Origin: Halosimplex aquaticum
GTDB lineage: Archaea > Halobacteriota > Halobacteria > Halobacteriales > Haloarculaceae
Reading direction: 5' to 3'
DNA: 64,000 nucleotides
Assembly: GCF_028747785.1 (NCBI RefSeq)
Contig: NZ_CP118159.1
Span: forward strand, 1-64,000
The notes beneath the pieces were generated by a model that was not told the DNA's origin, did no database searches, and saw only the letters and a list, made by a program, of their open reading frames with translations. Both the position numbers and the translations under genes were made by a program. This document shows positions 9,110 through 18,307 of the stretch, one piece after another. Each line of letters begins with the position of its first letter. Position 1 is the stretch's first letter.

Positions 9110-10786
9110 GTGGCACCAACCTGTGAGTCTCGGCGCAGCGTCTTTCGTCGGATCGCACACCAGCAGCACGTCGAGTGGCCCACATATGACTCGACACCGC
9201 TGTACGATCGAACCTCGCTCGCCGGGTTAGAATCGGACGTTCGAGTCGTCTCGAGTGTCTGGTTTACGCACTCTGACCATGACTCACTCGAACAGTTCGT
9301 CTGCTCGATTCCTCTGGCCTACTTCCGCTTCGAGGCCCACGACTGCTACGGAAGTTCGACACACTACGAGATGGATACCCTCTTTCGCGTCTTCGTGCTG
9401 AAAGAACTCCACGGATGGCAGCACGAAACATCTCTCGTCGAGTACCTCGATAGCCACCCCGCACTCTGCGGACGCCTAGAGTTGGGGACGGTGCCCGATC
9501 AATCGACACTGTGGCGCACCTGGAACAAGCGCTTCACGCGAGATCTCCGCGAGACGGTCCAGAAAGCGGCTCGAACGATCCTCATCAAAGCGCAAAACGC
9601 GGATGTCGCCGTACCACGCGAACCAGAACGAAATCTCCCGTATCGAGGCCACGACGCCGCTGAATCGAACCCTGACGACCAGGCCATCCTCGACAAGGCA
9701 GGGACGATTACCAAGCACGTCAGTCGCGTCGTGTTCCCCGCGTTCTCGCTCAACCGTGGCGAGGGCTGTGAGATTCCCGAGAACGCATACTGGGGCTTAC
9801 AGACCTACTTAGGACTCCGTGAGAACTTGGCCGCCAACGAGGGCGCTCGCAGCTTCATCCACGAGTCGACACGTGATCGAACACCACTCGGGCATGGTCA
9901 TCGTGACCAGATTCGTGATCTCCCTATCGAGCAGATTCGTGAGATGTACCGACAGGCAATCCGGCAACTCATCAACGAGCTCGCGGAGACGGAGGAGTTC
10001 TTCCGCGCAGGTATCGTTGCCATCGACATCACCGAGGACGATCCCTTCACGGGCGATAGGACGGACCACGAGGACGAGATTATCGGAACGAAGGAGAAGA
10101 ACGACGAGTACGCCTACCAGTGGGCGACAGTCCAGCTGGTCGGAAACGCTGTCCCACTCGTGCTCGATGCCTGCCCGGTACGGAAAGGCGAGTCACGCAA
10201 AGAGATCGTTGAGGACTTGTTAGATTCGGCTGAGGGCCTCGTTCACGTCGATAACGTCCTGATGGACAGGGAGTTCGACAGTCAGCACGTCCTAGAGATG
10301 ATCAGCCAGCGCGGGCTCTCCTACGTCGTCCCAAAGCGGATGCAGACCAGCGAGAAAGCCCAAGCCAAGCGCCTTCTCAAACGAGGGAAGGATCGCTACG
10401 AAACTGATCGAAAACTGCACTTGGGCGACAACGAGTGGCACTCGACGACGCTGATCTACCGTCGGAAAGAGAACTCTGAACACGACGACCACGGGCAATA
10501 TTCGGTGTTCATGACAAACCGAGGAAGTGGCCTTCTCACTGAGTATGGCTATCGTTGGGAGATCGAGAGCGGCTACAAATCGATCAAACGGTTCATGGCC
10601 GCTACAACGTCGAAGCACTTCGGCCTGCGGTTCTTCTACTTTGCGTTCGCGTGTCTCCTGTACTCGATCTGGCGAGCGGTGGATTTGCTCGTGCAGGTTG
10701 AGTTGACCGGTGAGTACGAGCATTCGCCAATTGTGACGGCCGACAATACGCTCACGCTGCTGAAGAAGGAGACCGGAATCGGATAG
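9110..10786 (+). CDS. IS4-family DDE transposase
   Basis: This 558-aa transposase carries the IS4 catalytic triad. The first Asp is in GIVAIDITEDD (about residue 305), the second in HVDNVLMDREFD (about 385), and the Glu is in an exact Y-(2)-R-(3)-E-(6)-K signature (YGYRWEIESGYKSIK, about residues 483-497). The N-terminal part (HYEMDTLFRVFVLKELHGW, then TVPDQSTLWRTW) resembles other haloarchaeal IS4 elements. The start is GTG 9110. It appears full length and unbroken. I could not find convincing terminal inverted repeats on either side, so the element's ends are not defined. Confidence 0.9.
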   Translation: MAPTCESRRSVFRRIAHQQHVEWPTYDSTPLYDRTSLAGLESDVRVVSSVWFTHSDHDSLEQFVCSIPLAYFRFEAHDCYGSSTHYEMDTLFRVFVLKELHGWQHETSLVEYLDSHPALCGRLELGTVPDQSTLWRTWNKRFTRDLRETVQKAARTILIKAQNADVAVPREPERNLPYRGHDAAESNPDDQAILDKAGTITKHVSRVVFPAFSLNRGEGCEIPENAYWGLQTYLGLRENLAANEGARSFIHESTRDRTPLGHGHRDQIRDLPIEQIREMYRQAIRQLINELAETEEFFRAGIVAIDITEDDPFTGDRTDHEDEIIGTKEKNDEYAYQWATVQLVGNAVPLVLDACPVRKGESRKEIVEDLLDSAEGLVHVDNVLMDREFDSQHVLEMISQRGLSYVVPKRMQTSEKAQAKRLLKRGKDRYETDRKLHLGDNEWHSTTLIYRRKENSEHDDHGQYSVFMTNRGSGLLTEYGYRWEIESGYKSIKRFMAATTSKHFGLRFFYFAFACLLYSIWRAVDLLVQVELTGEYEHSPIVTADNTLTLLKKETGIG

Positions 10787-11091
10787 AGAGTGGTTTTACT
10801 CGTGTTAGCGCGGCGTCTGAGTGGCAACGCTGTCGGAAGCCGCCAAAATTCGCGTGTGTAGTTGGATTTCCAAGAGGAATAGCCGTTTGGAGAGCAATCT
10901 GAGCCAGTTCCCGATCACTGAAACAGCTGAAAACACACATTACAGCCCCGCTAAACCCTCTGTAGTCTCAACTTCCACACGGCAGAAAAATTGTATAGCG
11001 ATATACGATTTATAAAAATACGATTTGCTGGATTTCTTGGAGTAAGGGCCTTCAGACGTTGAATTGGAGGAAATAGAGCAAATTTCTAGTT

Positions 11092-11119
11092 GGTCGTGAT
11101 TACACGAATAATCACGACC
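11092..11119. other. perfect 10-bp inverted repeat in a 540-bp intergenic stretch
   Basis: GGTCGTGATT (11092-11101) and AATCACGACC (11110-11119) are perfect arms around an 8-nt loop. They sit in the 10787-11324 interval, which holds no convincing gene; the first 200 bp of that interval are probably the right end of the IS4 element. The hairpin could be a terminator, an operator or part of an IS end. A TATA-like CTATAT lies downstream at about 11294, before the next gene. Confidence 0.5.
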
Positions 11120-11324
11120 ACTTTCAAGTACCCCGCCGCCGTCCGGTAAGCACGAATGCTGCAATCGGCTCAGAACGGCGCTTCCCCAGGGTAGAGCCGC
11201 CGAGACCGGGCTGCGAGTTTGCTGTAGTTCCACTCAGCGACGTCGAAGAACTAGCGGAATACCGCAGTTCGATATAGGACGAATGACCTCAATCTATATG
11301 GAGATAGGGCGTGAACGGTAACGT

Positions 11325-11864
11325 ATGACCGAAGACGAATCGAATTCTAAGGGTCTGATGGAGCGCCAGACCACGGGCGAAGACCGCGTGCGGATGGCCG
11401 CCCGACAGCTGTCGGAGCCGCGGACGGCCAACTGGATCGCCTCCGAAGCGGGCTGGTCACACGAGCCGACCAAGCGCGTCCTCGAACGACTCGTCGACGA
11501 CGGGATCCTCCACCGTGACGAGAGTGGTACGCACACGACGTACTACCCTGATTACCGCCGCCAGGCGATGCAGGAGGCGATGCGGCTTCGCGACAGCGGG
11601 CACACTGTCGAGGAACTCACGGACCGTGTCGCCGATATGAAGGCGCAGATCCGCGACTGGGAGGATGAATTCGACGTCCAGTCGCCGAACCAGCTTCGCG
11701 GAACGCTCGCCGAGGAGGGTCTCGACGCCGACGAAGAAGACCGTCGCCGTGAGATCGCCCGCGAGTGGGAACACCTCCAGCGGCGCATCGACATCGTCGG
11801 CTTCGCCATCCGCGAATGGGACTTTCTCACTCCAACGAACGAGCCTGCCGAGGCCAGTAGCTGA
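11325..11864 (+). CDS. winged-helix protein (haloarchaeal DUF7342-like)
   Basis: This 179-aa protein has an N-terminal winged helix (about residues 20-85) with SEPRTANWIASEAGWSHEP as the HTH and a wing ending DESGTHTTYYPDYRR. A long helical region with coiled-coil character follows (about 90-165). It is typical of a haloarchaeal wHTH family often encoded beside small toxin-like proteins. The gene is followed after 3 nt by an unknown 152-aa gene and then by a recombinase, an apparent operon. It may act as antitoxin or operon regulator; this is inferred from architecture only. Confidence 0.72.
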   Translation: MTEDESNSKGLMERQTTGEDRVRMAARQLSEPRTANWIASEAGWSHEPTKRVLERLVDDGILHRDESGTHTTYYPDYRRQAMQEAMRLRDSGHTVEELTDRVADMKAQIRDWEDEFDVQSPNQLRGTLAEEGLDADEEDRRREIAREWEHLQRRIDIVGFAIREWDFLTPTNEPAEASS

Positions 11865-11867
11865 CGG

Positions 11868-12326
11868 ATGTCGGTCCCGCATCCCGGTGGTGACCCGAAC
11901 GCAAACTTCTACGCCCAGCTGAAGCGGGATGTCCTCGACCGTTTGCCACAGATCACGACGGTCGAGTTCGTTCCTGATGATATCGAGGCCAAACAGCTGC
12001 GGGCACGGTTCGATCCAGCCCGTCTCGATCCTTCGACAGGGCCTGAGTCGCCGGAACTGTCCATCAAGTGGTACCGACAGGAGCCACATGATTGGTTCCG
12101 TATCAACTACACCGACCCGAACACGGGATTTCACGCGGGGTGGCACCAGGACGAGGACCATCCCGATCTCGGACGAACGCATTTCCAGTATTCAGCCGGC
12201 GATGCGGAGGATCGCTGGGGAATCACGTTTGAACACGAGACCCCGTCGCTGATCCTCTGGGAGATCGTCGAAGCGCTTCTCGAGGATGTCCGTCCGAAGT
12301 ATCAGTACGCGAACGAGGACTCATGA
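11868..12326 (+). CDS. hypothetical protein paired with wHTH gene
   Basis: This 152-aa protein starts 3 nt after the wHTH gene and overlaps the recombinase start by 4 nt (ATGA at 12323-12326). It has several beta-strand-like stretches (TTVEFVPDDIEAKQLRARF, ELSIKWYRQEPHDWFRINY) rich in Trp and Tyr, then a helical end (SLILWEIVEALLEDVRPKY). The size and pairing resemble a toxin partner of the upstream wHTH protein, but no catalytic motif can be named. Confidence 0.65.
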   Translation: MSVPHPGGDPNANFYAQLKRDVLDRLPQITTVEFVPDDIEAKQLRARFDPARLDPSTGPESPELSIKWYRQEPHDWFRINYTDPNTGFHAGWHQDEDHPDLGRTHFQYSAGDAEDRWGITFEHETPSLILWEIVEALLEDVRPKYQYANEDS

Positions 12327-13562
12327 CAGCACGAGAACGCGCTGATCGGTCGCTTGCGAGCTCCTTCGAACGGTATCTCCAGGACAAGGGGAAGGGTCGC
12401 GGTGGCGACGGCGGGAACTATCGACGGAACGCAGCGCGTGAGCGAGCGGTTCGCCGAGTGGGCCGCCGCCGACCGCGGTCGCGATGACTGGACGGGAGTC
12501 GTTCCCGACGGCGTCGACCGAGAGCCGGCGTTCGAGGACCTCGACGAACGAATATTTCGAGAGTACGCTCGTCACCTCGCCGGAGATCGGGGACTCAAGC
12601 AGAACACGGTACAAACCTATTATCGCTATATCTCTGCGTGGTGCGGCTGGTGCGTCAACGAGGGGTATCTCGAAGCACACTACGCCCAACGGGCGAGTGC
12701 GATGGCGCCGCTGCCCGAGGACGACGGTCGTAAGCCCGGCGACCAGCAGGCCTGGACGTCCGAACAGCGTCACGAACTCACCCGTCACGTCGACGAGCAG
12801 GCTCGCAACGCCATCGAGACGTACACGACACTCCCGGCGGATACTGCCCCCCTCGACAAGCAGAGAGAGCGGTACGAAGCTCTGAAGGCGGCACGCGACC
12901 GGGCGCTCGTGTTCGTACTCGCGTACACCGCCGTCCGTGTTGGGGAACTCCTCCGGGACCCGAACGACCCACGCCGGCGCGGTGTCCGCTGGGAGGACCT
13001 CTCCCTCGACGACGGGAGTATGGACGTCTACCGGAAGAAACAGCAGTGGGACGCCGCGAGTCTCCCCGACCCGGTGATCTCGCCACTGCGGAGCTACCGC
13101 CAGCTGATGGATCCACCGACGGAGCGCTGGCCGGTGTTTCCGACGTTTGACCAACGGACGCTCGCAGGGCTCGTCCAGGATGAACTCGCCGACCGAGGGG
13201 AACGCCCGGAAGCAATTACTGAACGCCGTGAGGAGTACGCTCGCGACCTACTGCTGGCACTTGCTGAGGATATTCGACCGCCGTCAATCACGACAGACGG
13301 CGCACGGTCGATTCTCCAGCGACTCTCAGAGGCCGCAGAGATCGACATTGACCATCCGAAACACGACTATCTCGCGCCCCACGGTGGCCGGCGTGGGATG
13401 GGTGAGGTCCTCGTCAGAGCCTTTGGATACACCGTGGCGGCCCGATATCTCGACAATTCAGAGGAGATGGTTCGAGAGCGATACTCCCACATCGAGGCCG
13501 GCGAGCTCGGTGATGTGGCGACAGAAGCACTCAACGAAGTCGACTCTCTGAACCGTACGTGA
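12323..13562 (+). CDS. tyrosine recombinase/integrase, frameshifted near N-terminus
   Basis: The catalytic domain is intact. It has YTAVRVGELLRDP with the first Arg, HGGRRGMGEVL as the HxxR box, and ERYSHIEAGE with the nucleophilic Tyr near the C-terminus. The natural N-terminus reads from ATG 12323 (SSFERYLQDKGKGRGG, then YRRNAARE) in another frame than the rest, which resumes as ERFAEWAAADRG. A loss of two bases (or a gain of one) at about 12437-12446 explains this; family members as I recall them read RELERFAEW here. The SAM-like core-binding domain covers about residues 20-135. It probably catalyses site-specific integration or resolution of the plasmid. Confidence 0.87.
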
Positions 13563-13605
13563 ACGAGGAGACGAGACGAATTTAGATGAGTGTCTGAGTT
13601 CCCGA

Positions 13606-14829
13606 TTAAGAAGGAATCCAACTCGTGTGGTCGCGGAGCGTTGTATCGGGACTCTCCATCGTCGCACCACACTTCGGACAGTAATCTTCGATCGCATCCT
13701 CGTCATAGAGATAGTGGTCGCACTCGGGAGGACTGGCTTGGAAAAACACGTCGTCCCAGTCGATATCGGGCTCTCGACCATAGAGACAGAAGGTACTGTG
13801 TCCTGAACGTCCTCGATGGTTCGTCACTAACCGGACGGGACAGTACATACACTCACGGAGTTCGATTAATGGCTGGTCAGAATGGTTCGTCCAAAGCGTT
13901 TCTCGGCGTCCCCACTCGTGAAACCCCTTTGGTCCCCGACAGCGCTCTATCTCAGGTCGTGTCGCAAGCAGTTTCTCGACTTGCGCGGAATGATGCCGGC
14001 TTCCTGCCCATTTCCAGAACGGTTCCCGGTCGTACTCACGGACGATCGCATTCTTGAGTGCTTTCAGGGGGAAGTCGGGGCCGTATTCGTCGCTCTCGGT
14101 GTAGGTGTAACTGCCGACGGGTTCGTGGATCCGGCGTAGTTCGCAACCCTGTCCAGCACAGATTTCGTACGTGATTAGGTCAGCCTGGCCACGGGGATGG
14201 GCATAGGGCGGCACGCGCTCCCATGCGTGTTCGCCGTCGTAGAGAAGCGCTTGGCAGTTCGAAAGTCGGCTTGCTTTGCTCGTCCGTTGGGCGTATCCAG
14301 AACCGTCGTCTTGCTCAAATTCGGCACCAATCGTGTCGTAGTTGAACGTATCGAGAAGGACTGTTGCCGCGCGTATCCAGACGACCGAGTACCCAGCGGC
14401 CAAGTAGTCATGCGTCACCTGTTGGACATCCTTGTCCTCGTGATTGTGCTGTACCTCAACGGCGAGTCCTTCCCCGAAGAAAGGGTTCCAATCGTCAAAA
14501 GTCGCGAGTGCGTCGGCGCGGCGTTCAGTCACGGGTGTCGGCACTTCGGACACGTCGACGTCCACCTCTGTCTCGACGTCGGCATGTTCTCCGAACTGCT
14601 GGTGAAGGGCAACCTCAACACGAGCGACTGCGCGTTCGTGGGTCTTCGACTCGCCGCCATTCGAGCAGCGCTGGCTGGCGTCGTCTGATACATGGTAGAA
14701 GTGTCGGGACTTGCTCGGCGCGGATCGTGGGTACATTGTCCCACCGCACACTGGGCAGGTGACGGATTCTCCATCGTCGATGATGGCAGGGACGACCGGG
14801 CGACCGTCACGGCGACCGCGGAAAGGCAT
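13606..14829 (-). CDS. CoiA-like PD-(D/E)xK nuclease with zinc ribbons (copy 1)
   Basis: I start at ATG 14829 (MPFRGRRDGRPV), matching the start of the upstream paralogue; the frame runs back to 14856. The 407-aa protein has an N-terminal zinc ribbon (CPVCGGTM). The nuclease core (about residues 95-165) has ERRADALATF, then GLAVEVQHNHEDKDVQQVTH, a DxxxxExQ arrangement like that of CoiA competence proteins, followed by HDYLAAGYSVVWIRA. C-terminal Cys pairs (CMYC, CPKCGATM) suggest more zinc sites. It probably cuts or binds DNA. Its neighbour 14899-15984 has the same order of domains, so the two arose by duplication. Confidence 0.75.
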   Translation of the reverse strand: MPFRGRRDGRPVVPAIIDDGESVTCPVCGGTMYPRSAPSKSRHFYHVSDDASQRCSNGGESKTHERAVARVEVALHQQFGEHADVETEVDVDVSEVPTPVTERRADALATFDDWNPFFGEGLAVEVQHNHEDKDVQQVTHDYLAAGYSVVWIRAATVLLDTFNYDTIGAEFEQDDGSGYAQRTSKASRLSNCQALLYDGEHAWERVPPYAHPRGQADLITYEICAGQGCELRRIHEPVGSYTYTESDEYGPDFPLKALKNAIVREYDREPFWKWAGSRHHSAQVEKLLATRPEIERCRGPKGFHEWGRRETLWTNHSDQPLIELRECMYCPVRLVTNHRGRSGHSTFCLYGREPDIDWDDVFFQASPPECDHYLYDEDAIEDYCPKCGATMESPDTTLRDHTSWIPS

Positions 14830-14898
14830 AGCGGCAACAAACATCTCGGTAAGCAAATAATCTCTCCCAGTCAGAGGATCAGAACAAGGCGGAACTGG

Positions 14899-15984
14899 TT
14901 AAAGCGGGTCCTCGAGGCCACAGGAGATACAGCGCATACAGCCGTCCTCGCGTTCCCAGATGTGGTCGCAGTACTGGGGGTCTGTGGTCGTCATCTCAGA
15001 GAAGTCCTCAAACGGGTCATTTGAAATAATCTCTTCTCCCTTGTGCTCTTTGAGGCGGGCACCACATCGACATCGATAGCGATTCTCGCCCCGGGGCTCC
15101 CAGACGTGTTGGTGGTCCTCCTTCTTATTCTCCTTTCTCCGCTGTTCAAATGCCGCTCGAGCACCTCTATCAGCAAGGTCGGAGCTCGTCTTGATAGTTG
15201 ACTCATCGTAGATGTACGCTTCTACAGCGGTGTCTTTCCAGCGCTCGAGCCGACAGTGTTTGCAGAAATCCCGGTCGTGGAGATCACTCCCCCCGTACTT
15301 CCAGGTATGGTTACAGTCCGGATTCGGGTCGGTGAAAGTTAGGGGTTCAGAGTTCACGAACTGCTCCAAATACTCCTCAGGTGGATCGACCTCTGGAGGA
15401 TCTGCCCACGAAGCTGCGAAGGCGGTCTCAGCCCGTTGGTCGAACGCGACGACCATCTCCTCAATATGGAATCGGTCGTTCGTAAAATCGTCAGGACTGG
15501 CCCAGTAGACGCTATATCCAGCTGAGAGATAGTCGTGCGTGACTGCGTTGAGGTCTTTGTCTTCGTTTGCGTATTGTACCTCAACGATCAACCCACGCCC
15601 TAGGTAGTCGTTTGCGTCATCAGAGGGGAACTCAACGAGGGCATCCGCACGGCGGGAATCAGTAAGCGTCGGGGTATTTGGAACGTCGATGGTGACCTCG
15701 GGTTCGCAGCGAGTGTATTGGTTAAACCGTTGTCGCAGCGCCGATACCGCGAGAGATTTCATCTTCCGATGAGGGTCTGACTCTCCTCCGGAGCAATTGA
15801 TCGTCGAGGTCCCGGAGCCCGCGGTAACGTGGTAGAAATGGCGGGCGCGACCATCATCAAATGGGCCTCGCGGTCGCATCGTTCGGCTACAGGCTGGACA
15901 GATAACATCCGTTCCGTCCTCTACCTCCTCTGGAAGAACTGTAGGGCTTCCTTCTTCGGCGGAGGATTGGGCGATGAAGGGCAT
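14899..15984 (-). CDS. CoiA-like PD-(D/E)xK nuclease with zinc ribbons (copy 2)
   Basis: This 361-aa paralogue of the downstream gene has the same layout. It begins with an N-terminal zinc ribbon (CPACSRTMRPRG). The nuclease core follows: SRRADALVEF and LIVEVQYANEDKDLNAVTH, then HDYLSAGYSVYWA. Cys-rich modules come at the end (HTWKYGGSDLHDRDFCKHC, CRCGARL, CISCGL). The last module contains several CxxC pairs expected to bind zinc. The two copies are tandem and co-oriented, 70 bp apart. CoiA-type proteins act in natural transformation in bacteria; a role in DNA uptake, transfer or defence here is a guess. Confidence 0.75.
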   Translation of the reverse strand: MPFIAQSSAEEGSPTVLPEEVEDGTDVICPACSRTMRPRGPFDDGRARHFYHVTAGSGTSTINCSGGESDPHRKMKSLAVSALRQRFNQYTRCEPEVTIDVPNTPTLTDSRRADALVEFPSDDANDYLGRGLIVEVQYANEDKDLNAVTHDYLSAGYSVYWASPDDFTNDRFHIEEMVVAFDQRAETAFAASWADPPEVDPPEEYLEQFVNSEPLTFTDPNPDCNHTWKYGGSDLHDRDFCKHCRLERWKDTAVEAYIYDESTIKTSSDLADRGARAAFEQRRKENKKEDHQHVWEPRGENRYRCRCGARLKEHKGEEIISNDPFEDFSEMTTTDPQYCDHIWEREDGCMRCISCGLEDPL

Positions 15985-16135
15985 CTATTCCGACATCCCA
16001 ACTTCGTTGGTGAATTAGAAATAATCTTCCTCATACTGTCCCCGAGCTCCGAGCTCGTGTAGGCTATACTATCGGCCCTCACACAGTGCTCCCCCACCAG
16101 CAAAGGCTCAGTATCTGTGACTCGTAGCTCACGGT

Positions 16136-16648
16136 ATGCCCTACTGCCCGAACTGCGGAAGCCGGGTCAAAGCTGTTCACCATTACTGTGGATCTTGTGG
16201 ACAGGCACTCTCCGAGATTGCCGAATCGGAGAGCGATCCACCGATGGCAGTCGATAGAGATGGCTTCCTCTCACTACGTTCGCTTTCGTACGTCAATGAG
16301 CTACTGAACGGAGAACGAGAACTCGACCGTGATTCAGTCTCGTACACGCAGTTATCTCGAGAGGTGAGTGCTGTTTTTGCAGACTTCGCCCGGCTTGCTA
16401 TGGTCAAAGACCTCGACCTTCTCCAACTTTGGGCAGCAGGTTCGAACACGGATGCGCTGAGTATGTCCGTCGACGAAATGAACAGTAACCAGTTCCGTGA
16501 CTGGCTCGCCGCTATCGGACTGGGTCGAACTCTTCGAATGTACGATGACGCACTCCACACTGAGTTTGAGGACGAGTTCAACGACCGACTGCAGAAACTG
16601 ATCGAGTTCGCCAATGAAGAACTGGACGACGAGGAGATCTCCGAGTAA
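16136..16648 (+). CDS. double zinc-ribbon protein
   Basis: This 170-aa protein opens with a zinc ribbon of the form CPNCGSRVKAVHHYCGSCG (residues 4-22). The rest is helical and acidic (about 45-170). It has no membrane segment, unlike many zinc-ribbon proteins with this N-terminus. The stop lies 4 nt from the end of the convergent SWIM gene. Function unknown; nucleic-acid or protein binding is plausible. Confidence 0.7.
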   Translation: MPYCPNCGSRVKAVHHYCGSCGQALSEIAESESDPPMAVDRDGFLSLRSLSYVNELLNGERELDRDSVSYTQLSREVSAVFADFARLAMVKDLDLLQLWAAGSNTDALSMSVDEMNSNQFRDWLAAIGLGRTLRMYDDALHTEFEDEFNDRLQKLIEFANEELDDEEISE

Positions 16649-16652
16649 GAGG

Positions 16653-17174
16653 CTACAGTTCACTCGCTGGTCCGTATTCCTCGGACAACGCGTCTTTGAG
16701 ATCGAAGTCATCTCCCTCTGTGATTTCTTCGATGACATCGTACACGAACTGGAGAGTCTGTACCTCTGCATCCAGATGAGCGAGTTCCTCCTCTCTGCGC
16801 TGGATTTTCGAGAGGAGATGTGATTTGAACCGCAGCTCGGATCCCCTGGATACTGGTTCAGACCGTCCAACCTCACTTTGCTGCGGTAGGCGTCCATCGG
16901 GACGCGGAATATGACCGGCCTCTAATTCTAACTCGACTCGCCTGACGTGCTTGCAGGGGCTCGGAGAAGACGGGTTTTCCCCATCGGGACAGTTGCATTG
17001 TCTGTCCAGAAGGTCTACCTCGTAGCTCGCGCCTGATTCGGACTGGACCTCATAGAGGCCACCCTGGCGAAGCAGTGCTACGTCCATGTTCTCTTCGCGA
17101 GCCCGCCGATCGCGGCCATCAACTATCGGCCCCTGTTCGTCTTCTTGGATTGAGGATGAGTCTGTGACTGCCAT
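16653..17174 (-). CDS. SWIM zinc-finger protein
   Basis: This 173-aa protein has a SWIM motif of the C-x-C-x(n)-C-x-H form: CNCPDGENPSSPSPCKH at about residues 69-85. It is preceded by the beta-hairpin typical of SWIM domains (GLYEVQSESGASYEVDLL). The C-terminal part (about 120-160) is a coiled coil (LSKIQRREEELAHLDAEV). SWIM domains bind DNA or proteins. The promoter at 17211-17240 has the shared TTTATC-hairpin layout. Two copies of the parA-region motif CGTTAGAAACG lie further upstream, linking it to plasmid partition or copy control. Confidence 0.85.
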   Translation of the reverse strand: MAVTDSSSIQEDEQGPIVDGRDRRAREENMDVALLRQGGLYEVQSESGASYEVDLLDRQCNCPDGENPSSPSPCKHVRRVELELEAGHIPRPDGRLPQQSEVGRSEPVSRGSELRFKSHLLSKIQRREEELAHLDAEVQTLQFVYDVIEEITEGDDFDLKDALSEEYGPASEL

Positions 17175-17210
17175 GTGGAGAGGAGTGGAAGAACGAGTGC
17201 GACCGTTCGC

Positions 17211-17240
17211 TCCTCCACGCTCTTCAGAGAGATAAAATTC
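17211..17240 (-). promoter_or_regulatory. TTTATC-hairpin promoter P1 (SWIM gene)
   Basis: On the coding strand GAATTTTATC (17240-17231) is followed by CTCTgaAGAG-type arms and then GTGGAGGAG. It lies about 40-65 nt upstream of the SWIM gene start at 17174. The layout matches ten other minus-strand promoters in this window. Confidence 0.6.
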
Positions 17241-17287
17241 AGAGCTGGCGATATCGACAACAGCAGCAACGGTAGCAGTATTATTAA

Positions 17288-17341
17288 CGTTAGAAACGCT
17301 GGGTGGGCCAATTCGTTATGAGATTAGAAACGTTAGAAACG
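17288..17341. repeat. second cluster of the parA-region motif
   Basis: CGTTAGAAACG, the reverse complement of the motif in the parA upstream array, is exact at 17288-17298 and 17331-17341, with ATTAGAAACG overlapping the second copy at 17323-17332. It sits between two minus-strand genes, upstream of the SWIM gene. It may be a second binding site for the partition protein or a shared regulator. Confidence 0.65.
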
Positions 17342-17398
17342 AAGCCTAACACCGAACCCGGGACTGCATATTGGCTGCCCCATACCTGGGTTCTGAGG

Positions 17399-17950
17399 CT
17401 ACTCGGGCTCGGCGAGCAACTTCTCACGAGCAGCGTTGATATTCGACCGAACTGCATCTCCGGTCACATCTCGGATTTCGGCCCACTGGGCGACAGTGTA
17501 CCGCTCTGCTTCCTCGACAACGACCCAGTCGACAGCCTCGTGAAGCGAGAGTTCCCCGGCGATCAGTTCCGTGACTCGTTCAAGGAAGTCCTGGTCATCC
17601 CAAGCGAGATCGACTTCTTCGAACCGGTGGTTCTCAGGGTCGTACGAGGCGACCATCTGGATGGCACCGTTCTGTTCGAGTTCTGCTCGAACGTGAGCAG
17701 GCAGGGAATCCAGTGCAGTCTGTGGTAACGGGTAGGCTGGGACATCGTGGAGCGAGGCAACGTCGAAAGGTGTGAGACTGCGGTGTGACTCGTCTCCGAA
17801 TTTCATTAGATAGCTCGTTTCCGCGGAAAGCTGTGTTCGGCCCTCGAGCAGTAGATCTGCGAGTTCGGGATACTCGCCTCGATCGACTGAGCCTGTCTTG
17901 AAGATTGTGACGAAGTCGCGACCACTACCAGTTCCAGGTTGGGCTGTCAT
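17399..17950 (-). CDS. hypothetical protein with C-terminal HTH-like segment
   Basis: This 183-aa protein is acidic. Its C-terminal 50 residues (YTVAQWAEIRDVTGDAV, then RSNINAAREKLL) have the spacing of a helix-turn-helix like those of sigma-type or NadR-like regulators. The middle contains HEAVDWVVVEEAERYTVAQWA. It may be a plasmid DNA-binding protein. It lies upstream of the CGTTAGAAACG cluster, which could be its target, though this is speculation. Confidence 0.6.
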   Translation of the reverse strand: MTAQPGTGSGRDFVTIFKTGSVDRGEYPELADLLLEGRTQLSAETSYLMKFGDESHRSLTPFDVASLHDVPAYPLPQTALDSLPAHVRAELEQNGAIQMVASYDPENHRFEEVDLAWDDQDFLERVTELIAGELSLHEAVDWVVVEEAERYTVAQWAEIRDVTGDAVRSNINAAREKLLAEPE

Positions 17951-17971
17951 TGGGATCCTCCGTTGTATGAC

Positions 17972-18247
17972 TCAGATTCGTCGAGGACGAATATCAGTCT
18001 GCCTACAGTCTCGGTCTTCAGTCTCTGGCTCTATTTCTAACTCACGTAGCGTCGCTGCTCGCTTTGCGAGCATTCTGAGAACCCAGCGTCGTCTTTCATG
18101 CTGATTCTCATAAGCCACGTATTGCTGGACGATGGGGATGTCGTGCATGCAAGCGATTCCACCTCGTATCAGCCCTTGCTGGTTGCTCTCCAGAAGTTTC
18201 TCTGGAGGCAGCGCTTCCGCGATTCTCGTGGGTGCAAGCTGTCTCAT
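17972..18247 (-). CDS. small basic hypothetical protein
   Basis: I start at ATG 18247 (MRQLAPTRIAEALPPEKLL); the frame is open to 18274. The 91-aa product is Arg-rich (HERRRWVLRMLAKRAATL), unusual among the acidic haloarchaeal proteins here, which suggests nucleic-acid binding. It ends 22 nt before the next minus-strand gene, so both may be in one operon. A 41-bp inverted-repeat element lies 60 bp upstream of its start. Confidence 0.5.
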   Translation of the reverse strand: MRQLAPTRIAEALPPEKLLESNQQGLIRGGIACMHDIPIVQQYVAYENQHERRRWVLRMLAKRAATLRELEIEPETEDRDCRQTDIRPRRI

Positions 18248-18307
18248 TGGCCTCTCTCGCGGAGGTAGTGACACCGACTGGTCCCGAAAGGAACTCCTCC
18301 GCAGCGG

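Noticed and set aside
9045-10990. Terminal inverted repeats for the IS4-family element
   Set aside because: I compared the left flank with the reverse complement of the right flank and found only short, chance-level matches, so no element boundary is reported.
14197-14688. Plus-strand frame of 163 codons inside the first CoiA-like gene
   Set aside because: The minus-strand gene has zinc ribbons and a nuclease core in this region; the plus frame is its shadow.
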